A stretch of DNA of 64,000 nucleotides from Stenotrophomonas sp. SY1. Lineage in GTDB: Bacteria; Pseudomonadota; Gammaproteobacteria; Xanthomonadales; Xanthomonadaceae. Shown here piece after piece: positions 57,767-64,000 of this stretch. The notes beneath the pieces were generated by a model, which was not told where the DNA came from, did no database searches, and saw nothing but the letters and a program-made list of their open reading frames with translations. A program made the translations under genes and the position numbers. The stretch lies in assembly GCF_021202945.1 (NCBI RefSeq), contig NZ_JAJOYR010000001.1, positions 1,054,001 to 1,118,000 of the forward strand, read 5' to 3'. Every line of letters begins with the position of its first letter. Positions within the stretch are counted from its first letter, which is position 1.

Positions 57767-58489
57767 TCAGCCGGGGATGAACGGAAACACCAGTTTCAGC
57801 AGGCCGCGCAGTCCGCCTTCGGCGGTGGAGCTGATGGCCTTGGCGCCGAGGCTGTTCAATGCGCGGCGGGCATCGTCCCAGCGCAGCTGCTTGATGTCCT
57901 TCTTCAGCAGGTCGGCCACTTCTTCCGAGGCAGGTGCCAGTTTCTTCAGGGCATCGAGCGTGGCCTGCGGATCGGGCTGCAGGTAGTTCCAGCGTTCGGC
58001 GATCTGCACCAGCGTGTCGAAACGCACCGCGACCACTTCGCGGTTGCGCTCGTACACCGGAATCGCGCCGACATCGAGGATGGCCTGCTCGAACTGCTGA
58101 GCGTCATCCGGGTGGTCGATGCGGATGGCCAGGAAACCTTCCTTGCGGCTGCGTTCGCTGACGTGCTTGCTTCCCGAGCGCAGGTTGGCCTCGGTCAGCA
58201 CGCCGGCGACGATGCGCTGCAACGCGGCTTCGCCTTCTTCCGGCACCAGCGCCCGCCAGCGGGCGTAGCCATCGCGGCGCAGTCCCTTGACCTTGGCCGG
58301 GGTGACCCGCAGTCGCAGCGCGACGGCGGCATTGGACTCGCTGCGGCTGATGCTGCCATCGCGCTCGAGCAGCACGAAGATCAACAATTCCAGATCCCGC
58401 TTGGTCAGCGACTGGAAGCCCTGCAGCAGGGTCAGCCGCAGGAATTCATTGCCGAACGCGGCGGGGTCCTTCAGTTCGATTGCCTGCAT
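57767..58489 (-). CDS. Uncharacterised cytoplasmic protein with HTH-like N-terminus
   Basis: 240 residues, no signal or membrane helix, no family I recognise. The N-terminal third (about 25-80: LTKRDLELLIFVLLERDGSISRSESNAAVALRLRVTPAKVKGLRRDGYARW) looks like a DNA-binding winged helix. The middle (LAIRIDHPDDAQQFEQAILDVG) and the Leu/Ala-rich C-terminus with hydrophobic end LLKLVFPFIPG are unknown. No sensible operon partner. The protein could be a regulator or part of an unknown complex. Confidence 0.75.
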   Translation of the reverse strand: MQAIELKDPAAFGNEFLRLTLLQGFQSLTKRDLELLIFVLLERDGSISRSESNAAVALRLRVTPAKVKGLRRDGYARWRALVPEEGEAALQRIVAGVLTEANLRSGSKHVSERSRKEGFLAIRIDHPDDAQQFEQAILDVGAIPVYERNREVVAVRFDTLVQIAERWNYLQPDPQATLDALKKLAPASEEVADLLKKDIKQLRWDDARRALNSLGAKAISSTAEGGLRGLLKLVFPFIPG

Positions 58490-58555
58490 CTTGGTCCTCC
58501 CGGAAGACTGACAGGATGCCTCATCGCAATGGCACAGGATGAGACTGGGAAAGCC

Positions 58556-59455
58556 TCAGCGGCTGATCGTGACCGGTTGCCCGTATTCACGCCCGGGCCG
58601 TTCGGCCTGGAAGGTTTCCACTGCGCCGCGGTCCTGCAGGGTCACGAACACCTGCCGGCCATCGGCGCCACCGAAGGCCACATTGGTCGGCTTGCGGCCG
58701 GTGAGCGGCACTTCGCGCAGCAGCTCGCCGGCCGGCGACACGATGGCGACCACGGCGGCGTCGTAGCGGGCGATGTACAGGTTGCCGTCAACATCGCAGC
58801 GCATGCCGTCCATGCCGTGCGCGGTGAAACGGATCAGCAGCCGCTTGTTGGCGATGCTGCCATCGGCGGCGCGATCGTAGACCCAGACATTGCGCTGCGC
58901 GCTTTCGTTGACGTACAGCCGCTTGCCATCCGGGCTGACCTCAATGCCATTGGTGGTGCCCATGCCGGTTTCGAGCAGATGCACGCTGCCATCGCGGTCG
59001 ATGCGCCACAGCTGGCCGTTGTCGGGCCTGGCCCAGTCCGGGTCGCTGGCGTAAAGCGTGCCATCCGGCGCCATGGCGATGTCGTTGGGTTGATGGGCGT
59101 CGGGCAGGTGCGCGAACACGCTCACTGCGCGCGTGGCCGGATCGACGCGCAGGATGTTGTGTCGTGGGTAGTCGGCAATGAACATGCTGCCGTCTGCGCC
59201 AAAGCGGATGCCGTTGCCCACGCTGCCCTCGGGCAGGGTGAGGAAGGTCTCGGCCTTGCCGCTGGCATCGACGCGGCCGATTGTGCCGTCCTTGCCAAGG
59301 TTGACCGCGTACAAGGCGCCATCCGGGCCGCTGGCCGGGCCTTCGATGCCCGCAGTGAACACGCCATCGCCGACCAGGTCGCGCACGACGAACGGCGTGC
59401 TGGCACCGGCGCTGGCTGCCAGCAGCAGGCATGAGGAAACAACGAATCGGCGCAA
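58556..59455 (-). CDS. SMP-30/gluconolactonase family exported protein
   Basis: 299 residues from a TTG start. Six-bladed beta-propeller repeats (SGPDGALYAVNLGKDGTIGR, IRFGADGSMFIADYPRHNILRVDP, VSPDGKRLYVNESAQRNVWVYD) as in SMP-30/gluconolactonase proteins, with a signal peptide (LRRFVVSSCLLLAASAGAS). An in-frame ATG at 59563 would place 36 atypical residues before the signal peptide and would put a perfect 18-base palindrome inside the coding region, so I prefer TTG 59455. No good ribosome site precedes either. Substrate unknown. Confidence 0.78.
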   Translation of the reverse strand: MRRFVVSSCLLLAASAGASTPFVVRDLVGDGVFTAGIEGPASGPDGALYAVNLGKDGTIGRVDASGKAETFLTLPEGSVGNGIRFGADGSMFIADYPRHNILRVDPATRAVSVFAHLPDAHQPNDIAMAPDGTLYASDPDWARPDNGQLWRIDRDGSVHLLETGMGTTNGIEVSPDGKRLYVNESAQRNVWVYDRAADGSIANKRLLIRFTAHGMDGMRCDVDGNLYIARYDAAVVAIVSPAGELLREVPLTGRKPTNVAFGGADGRQVFVTLQDRGAVETFQAERPGREYGQPVTISR

Positions 59456-59483
59456 GCAGGCGTGGCGGGCGATGGCGGCATCC

Positions 59484-59501
59484 TCCGGATCATGATCCGG
59501 A
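59484..59501. promoter_or_regulatory. Perfect 18-base palindrome upstream of the SMP-30-like gene
   Basis: TCCGGATCATGATCCGGA, fully self-complementary. It lies 29 bases before the preferred TTG start. Looks like a dimer-binding operator. Confidence 0.55.
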
Positions 59502-59571
59502 CGAGTGTGCCAGAGCGCGACGTTGTCGCGGGGCTGTGGTTGCGCTGGCAACCGTGCCGCCATTGACCGGC

Positions 59572-59955
59572 TCAGCGTTGCCGGTCGCCCTGCAGCGGCT
59601 GGCGCAACGTGCCCGCTTCAGGTGGGTTGGATGCGCACTTGCCCTGCACGCAACTGCAACCGCTGATCTCCTTGAAACCGCACACGCTCATCATGCCGCG
59701 CGCCTGGCAGCTGGCCTGCACGCCCTTGGGATCGGTGGGGCTGTTGACGTTGACGCAGGCCGGGTAATAACCGCAGCAATTGCCGACATCCTTAACCGTG
59801 CAGTCGGCATCGCTGCGACAGCTCTGGTCGATGACCACGGCCGATGGGGTGGGCGGGGGCGGAGCCGGGTCCACTGCTTGAGGGGCTGGGGCTGCCGGCG
59901 TGCTGCAGGCCGCAGCGGTCAGCAACGCGATGAGCAACAGGAGCGAGCGCAACAT
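59572..59955 (-). CDS. Cys-rich lipoprotein, uncharacterised
   Basis: 127 residues. A lipoprotein signal ending LTAAAC makes Cys19 the lipid site. A Pro-rich linker (about 22-40) leads to a domain with ten further Cys residues (SCRSDADCTVKDVGNCCGYYPAC, ASCQARGMMSVCGF, SGCSCVQGKC), probably held by disulfides in the periplasm. No family known to me. Start ATG 59955 is chosen for the signal peptide. Confidence 0.75.
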   Translation of the reverse strand: MLRSLLLLIALLTAAACSTPAAPAPQAVDPAPPPPTPSAVVIDQSCRSDADCTVKDVGNCCGYYPACVNVNSPTDPKGVQASCQARGMMSVCGFKEISGCSCVQGKCASNPPEAGTLRQPLQGDRQR

Positions 59956-60066
59956 GGCGGCATCCGGTTCTGGGCACGCCGCCATGTTAGTCCCTGCGCG
60001 GTGCAGGTCATGTGGTGGTCGAACCGGGGGCATGCGGATGCGGCACGGCCCCGGTAATGCTGCCGA

Positions 60067-61116
60067 TCAGCGCGTGCGCGGGGTGACGAAGACCGTGATC
60101 TCCTCGCGGTCGTGGTAGAGCTGCTTGGCGCGGATGGTCAGCGGCTTGCCGGCCTGTTCGGCAAACAGTTCCAGGCACAGGCGGGTTTCGTCCCAGCGCT
60201 TCTTCATCGGCAGCTTGAGGTTGAAAATGGCGTGCTTGCACCAGCCCTGGCGCAGCCAGGTGGCCATGCGTTCGGCAACGCGGCGCGGCTGTTCGACCAT
60301 GTCGCAGACCATCCAGTCCAGCGGCGTTTCAGGCTGCCAATGGAAGCCATCGGCGCGCAGGTGTTCGACCAGCCCGGTGTCGAGCACATGCTGGCGCAGC
60401 GGGCCGTTGTCGATGCTCAACACCTGCACGTGCTGGCGGGTCAGCACCCAGGTCCAGCCACCGGGCGCGGCGCCCAGGTCGGCCGCGCGCATGCCCGGCT
60501 TGACCAGCGCTTCGCGTTCTTCCGGGGTGAGCAGGGTCATCAGCGCTTCTTCCAGCTTCAATGCCGAACGCGATGGCGCGTCGGGCAGCAGCTTCAGGCG
60601 CGGGATGCCCAGCGGCCACGGCGCGCTGTCGCGCGTGTCGGAGACAGCAACGAAAGCATGGGTGCCGTCGACAAACACGATATGCAGGCGCGGCAGCTTG
60701 AGGTTGGCCTTGTCGGTGAGCAGGCCGGCCTTGCGCAGTGCCGGGCGCAACGCATTGCCGAAACTGCGCGCCAGGCCGGCCAGCGGCTTACCGGCGGCCG
60801 AATCGGGGTGCTCGACCCACAAGTCACCGAAGCGCTGCTGGCCTTCCAGGGCGGCGATGATCGGGGTGATGCGGTCGGCGGCATCGAGCTGAGGCAGTTC
60901 GGCCAGCACGCGCAGCTTCTGCCGGGCAAAGATCAGTTCGCGCCATTGCAGGCGCTGGTCCAGCTCGGCGGCCTCATCGGTGACGAACACCACGTAGCCA
61001 TCATTGCGTTGCGTGCGCGCATAGCCGGCGATGCCGGCCGCGCCGGCGCGTTCGTTCAACTCGCCAGCGAGTTCGGGTTCAAAACCCTGGCGGCAGTAGC
61101 ACAGCAGGCCGGTCAT
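60067..61116 (-). CDS. rlmM: 23S rRNA (cytidine(2498)-2'-O)-methyltransferase RlmM
   Basis: 349 residues. N-terminal THUMP-type domain (LLCYCRQGFEPELAGEL) and a C-terminal Rossmann methyltransferase with GAAPGGWTWVL, and DMVEQP and NLKLPMKKRW carrying the catalytic acidic and Lys residues. Modifies C2498 in the peptidyl transferase ring. Monocistronic. Confidence 0.95.
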   Translation of the reverse strand: MTGLLCYCRQGFEPELAGELNERAGAAGIAGYARTQRNDGYVVFVTDEAAELDQRLQWRELIFARQKLRVLAELPQLDAADRITPIIAALEGQQRFGDLWVEHPDSAAGKPLAGLARSFGNALRPALRKAGLLTDKANLKLPRLHIVFVDGTHAFVAVSDTRDSAPWPLGIPRLKLLPDAPSRSALKLEEALMTLLTPEEREALVKPGMRAADLGAAPGGWTWVLTRQHVQVLSIDNGPLRQHVLDTGLVEHLRADGFHWQPETPLDWMVCDMVEQPRRVAERMATWLRQGWCKHAIFNLKLPMKKRWDETRLCLELFAEQAGKPLTIRAKQLYHDREEITVFVTPRTR

Positions 61117-61213
61117 GGAAGTCCTTGGTGATGAGCGGAGCGGGGCAGGTTCCGTCTCCCATTGGGAGAAAGTGCCCCGCAGGGGTGGATGAGGGTGCGC
61201 GAAGCCTTGGTGG

Positions 61214-61276
61214 CTGCACGAGACTTCGTTCGGACCCTCACCCCAAGCCCTCTCCCGGTGGGAGAGGGGCTTTGGA
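61214..61276. repeat. CCCTCTCCC/GGGAGAGGG hairpin between rlmM and the deaminase gene
   Basis: AGCCCTCTCCC-GGTG-GGGAGAGGGGCT (about 61248-61272), an 11-bp near-perfect stem directly after the deaminase stop on the minus strand, ending in TTT on the plus strand. A related CTCCCATTGGGAG lies at 61157-61169. These look like members of the same family as the long inverted repeats at 45108 and 61966. Confidence 0.5.
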
Positions 61277-61278
61277 AG

Positions 61279-61839
61279 TCAGTAATGCGCACCTTCGTTC
61301 AGTCCGTACGCGCGCAGCACCGCGCGTGCGTCCTCGCGTTGCAGGCCCTGTACGACTTCGATGCCGCGCTTGTTCAGCTCGCCCACCCAATCGGCTGGCA
61401 GCGGGCCTTCGTCGAACGGGGTGAGCTGCTCCACGTCGGCGGCACTGGCGCCGATCAGCAGGCGGTCGATGCCAGCCCACACGGTGGCCCCGTAGCACTG
61501 GCAGCAGGGCTGCGAGGAGGTGGCCAGGGTGATCGGCGAGAGCAGCGCATTCAGGCGCGGCGTATTGAGCTTCTGCTGGGCCAGCATGTAGGCCATGTTC
61601 TCGGCGTGCGCCAGCGAGGTCGCATGCGGCACCACGCGGTTCACCGCCGCAGCGATGACCTTGTCATCCGGGCCGAACACCACCGCGCCGAACGGGCCAC
61701 CGCTGCCGTGTTCGACGTTCAGCCGCGACAGTTCGATCGCCAGCGCGACCTTGGCCTCATCGCCGATATACGCGCGGTCGCAATCGACGGCGTCGTGGAT
61801 CCAGACGGGAAGGGTGAGGTGAACCTGCGCGTGAAGCAT
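61279..61839 (-). CDS. Nucleoside/guanine deaminase family protein
   Basis: 186 residues. Cytidine/deoxycytidylate deaminase fold with the zinc motif HAEN and PCCQC (PCxxC). The sequence LALAIELSRLNVEHGSGGPFGAVVFGPDDKVIAAAVNRV is most like guanine or nucleoside deaminases rather than the tRNA enzyme TadA. ATG 61839 (MLHAQVHLTLPVW) is preferred to an upstream extension. Substrate unproved. Confidence 0.85.
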   Translation of the reverse strand: MLHAQVHLTLPVWIHDAVDCDRAYIGDEAKVALAIELSRLNVEHGSGGPFGAVVFGPDDKVIAAAVNRVVPHATSLAHAENMAYMLAQQKLNTPRLNALLSPITLATSSQPCCQCYGATVWAGIDRLLIGASAADVEQLTPFDEGPLPADWVGELNKRGIEVVQGLQREDARAVLRAYGLNEGAHY

Positions 61840-61965
61840 GACGATGACCGACCTGAGGCAAAAACGGCGGCCAGTGTATCGGAGTGAGGGTGGGGGCTCA
61901 CTTGGCCCATACGGGCCGTTCATCTGTTCGGGAATCGAATGCGGGTGGAAAAGGGCTGAAAGCGA

Positions 61966-62091
61966 CCCCTCCCCAGCCCTCCCCTTGGCTGTGCCAAAGG
62001 GAGGGAGCGGTTCATGTGTTCGATCAGATGGCAGCCAAGTCGCTTTTGGCTCCCTCCCTTTGGCGCAGCCAAGGGGAGGGCTGGGGAGGGG
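61966..62091. repeat. 43-bp inverted repeat with one mismatch
   Basis: Left arm 61966-62008 begins CCCCTCCCCAGCCCT; right arm 62049-62091 is its reverse complement except at one position (T against C). The 40-base loop has no recognisable feature. It lies in a 333-base gap between the deaminase start and the TonB receptor end, which I see no gene in. The size and near-identity of the arms exceed an ordinary terminator. Confidence 0.85.
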
Positions 62092-62172
62092 GCGCTGTTT
62101 GCAGGAGACTCAGACCGAACGGCCCCTCTCCTCAACCCCAGCTCTCCGGCCGGTGGGGAGAGGCACCAGCGG

Positions 62173-64000
62173 TCAGAACCCTGCGCTGACGGTCATGAAC
62201 ACCTGCCGTGGCGCGCTGGCGTGAATGGCGTAGCGGGTGCCGGTCGGGTCGGTCGGGGCGAATGAACTGAGCTGGCCGGCGTAGCGCTTGTTGGTCAGGT
62301 TGGTCACGTTCATCGACACCTTCAGGTCCTGCAGGCCCAGGCCGGGGCCGAAGGTGTAGCCGAAACCGGCATCGAAGGTGGTCACGCCCGGCACCGACTG
62401 GTCGTTGGTGTAGGTGTAATAACGCTTGCCGGTGTACTTGCCGCGCAGGCTGGCAAACCAACCGTCGCGGTTCCAGCTCAGTTCGCTGGAGGCCATGCGC
62501 TGCGGCGTGTCCACGGTGATCTTGCCGGCCACCGGCACCACCGCACCGCCGGAGATGTAGTCATCCTCGTAGGTGGATTTGTTCCAGGACAGCGCGTTGT
62601 ACCACTGCAAGCCGTCCGTCGGCTTGAGGATGAACGTGAGCTCGGCGCCGCGGCTCTTCACCGAGCCGACATTGATGAAGCGGGTGACGCATTCCGGCCG
62701 CGTGCCCACCTCGATGCTTGAGCAGGGGTTGAGTGACAGCAGGCGGTTGTCGAAGGTGACGTCGTAGGCGGCGATGGATGCCTGGTACTTCTGGCCGAAG
62801 GTACGGAAGCCGGCTTCGAAGGTCTTGGATTTTTCCGGCTCCAGGCCGGCGCTGGCCGCGAATGATTCCGGCGTGACCTGCAATGGGCCACCGCTGCCGC
62901 CACCGACGAAGGCGGCGATGTTTTCCGAATACGACGCAAACACCTCGTTGTTCGGGGTGAGCTTGAAGCCGACGCCGGCCTGCGGCAGCAGCGATTCCTT
63001 GGCGGTCAGCGTGCCGGAGGCGAGTTTTGTCTCGGTGCCGGGCTTGGCGTTGGCGCGCATGCGCGTGTTCGGGCTCTTGATGCCCAGGTCCACGGTCAGG
63101 CGGTCATCGATGAAACGCATGCGGTCCTGCACGTAGAACTGGCGCGTGCGGATGTCGAAATCCTGGTCGAACAGGCGACGATCAGGATGGTTGAGGTAGG
63201 TGTCGTCCAGGAACGGACCGCTGATGTAGTAGAAGTTGCGCTCGACATTGTGGTCGTTCTGTTCCCACCACAGGCCAGCTTCCAGCTCGTGGATGCCCAG
63301 CGTCCACGACAACGCGGCGGTCAGGCCCTGGCGGTTGATCGTGTAGTTGGTGCTGCGGATGGAGATCGGCAGCATTTGATCAGTGCCCGGATAAGAGGGC
63401 TGGCCCGGCGCCCACCAGTGGCCCTGGCCGCGGTTCTCATGATGGTAGGCCAGCAGCTTCAGACGGCCCTGTTCGCCAACGCGCAGGTCCGCATCCAGCG
63501 AGTACAGGTTGTCATCACGCAAGGCGCGGCTCTGGTAGTACGCATCGTCGATGCTATTGACGCCGCCACTGAAGGCGCAACGGTCGGCGTTGAAGGTGGC
63601 CGGCGCACAATAGGCCGCCGCGACGGCGCGGTCCCAGTCCGGCGCGTAGATGTTCCAGTCCCAGCCCAGGCCGCGCTCGAGCATGCTTTTGGACAGATAC
63701 GCGTAGTTGGCCTGGCTGGTGCGCGAGGTGGCAGCGAAGGCGCCGAAGCGGTTGTCGCCCACGTTCCACACCGCCTTGGCGTTGAACTGGCGTGTGGTCT
63801 GGTTCTGGTGCGGCGCGGCCCACATGTCCGCATCCTGGTAGACGCCGGAAACATAGGCGGCAAAGCCATTGTGCTCGCCGGTATCCACACGCAGGTAGCC
63901 ACGACGCTGGCTGTCATCGCCGACGGTGATGCCGGCGCGGCCACCAAACACGGAGGCCGGATCACTGGAGAAGTACTGGATGGTGCCACCGAGGTTGCTG
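62173..64000 (-). CDS. TonB-dependent receptor, 5' end outside window
   Basis: At least 609 codons, running off the window end. The plug domain begins at the edge (SNLGGTIQYFSSDPASVFGG) and the barrel follows to a final Phe (VFMTVSAGF), the usual outer membrane signature. Sequence is of the broad TonB receptor type with many Trp/Tyr loops (GHWWAPGQPSYPGTDQML) and no clear ligand clue. A GTG at 63951 is not the real start; the reading frame stays open to 64000. Confidence 0.9.
   Translation of the reverse strand, partial: SNLGGTIQYFSSDPASVFGGRAGITVGDDSQRRGYLRVDTGEHNGFAAYVSGVYQDADMWAAPHQNQTTRQFNAKAVWNVGDNRFGAFAATSRTSQANYAYLSKSMLERGLGWDWNIYAPDWDRAVAAAYCAPATFNADRCAFSGGVNSIDDAYYQSRALRDDNLYSLDADLRVGEQGRLKLLAYHHENRGQGHWWAPGQPSYPGTDQMLPISIRSTNYTINRQGLTAALSWTLGIHELEAGLWWEQNDHNVERNFYYISGPFLDDTYLNHPDRRLFDQDFDIRTRQFYVQDRMRFIDDRLTVDLGIKSPNTRMRANAKPGTETKLASGTLTAKESLLPQAGVGFKLTPNNEVFASYSENIAAFVGGGSGGPLQVTPESFAASAGLEPEKSKTFEAGFRTFGQKYQASIAAYDVTFDNRLLSLNPCSSIEVGTRPECVTRFINVGSVKSRGAELTFILKPTDGLQWYNALSWNKSTYEDDYISGGAVVPVAGKITVDTPQRMASSELSWNRDGWFASLRGKYTGKRYYTYTNDQSVPGVTTFDAGFGYTFGPGLGLQDLKVSMNVTNLTNKRYAGQLSSFAPTDPTGTRYAIHASAPRQVFMTVSAGF

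Overview
This is a GC-rich (by eye about two thirds G+C) chromosomal window from a gammaproteobacterium of the Xanthomonadaceae, most likely Stenotrophomonas. The evidence is the protein sequences, the synteny lpxC-dciA-M23 peptidase-secA, and GTAG-ended palindromes of the SMAG type known from S. maltophilia between genes. It is mainly core genome: I see no phage, insertion sequence, CRISPR array, tRNA or rRNA. No clearly new multi-gene system was found. The best unexplained signals are regulatory or concern gene order.

Positions 1-16926 hold a truncated NRDE/TANGO2-like gene and then the division and cell wall (dcw) cluster: mraZ, rsmH, ftsL, ftsI, murE, murF, mraY, ftsW, murG, murC, ftsQ, ftsA, ftsZ and lpxC. 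Most junctions overlap by 1 to 11 bases. The usual ddl gene between murC and ftsQ is absent. Two tiny ORFs (16 and 32 codons), each locked to its neighbours by ATGA overlaps, bridge murG-murC and murC-ftsQ. The mraZ leader carries two GGG arrays with about 10-base period (candidate MraZ sites), a perfect DnaA box and a palindrome.

Positions 16927-25630 hold a 503-base gap with hairpins, dciA and an M23 peptidase with start codons only 12 bases apart, secA with a leader hairpin where other gammaproteobacteria have secM, a MutT-ThiE fusion, a DUF4124 protein, metF with an operator-like palindrome, and two small uncharacterised proteins.

Positions 25926-40035 hold a ProP-like transporter, dusB, a nucleoside salvage pair (nupC, rbsK), an aldo/keto reductase, a Fur-controlled iron/heme block (hemP, TonB receptor, DUF6607 protein), a DUF486 protein, a two-component system split by a terminator, dgkA and a TerC protein.

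Positions 40202-53359 hold a lemA-TPM-TPM operon, lgt-thyA-hypothetical-folA, and the reverse-strand outer-membrane and maintenance operon HDAC-like gene, lptD, surA, pdxA, rsmA, apaG, apaH. Positions 53419-64000 hold a cobalamin pair (adenosyltransferase and a BtuM-like transporter), two tandem UbiH-family monooxygenases, several uncharacterised exported or cytoplasmic proteins, rlmM, a nucleoside deaminase and a TonB receptor cut by the window end. Long inverted repeats lie at 45108-45236 and 61966-62091.
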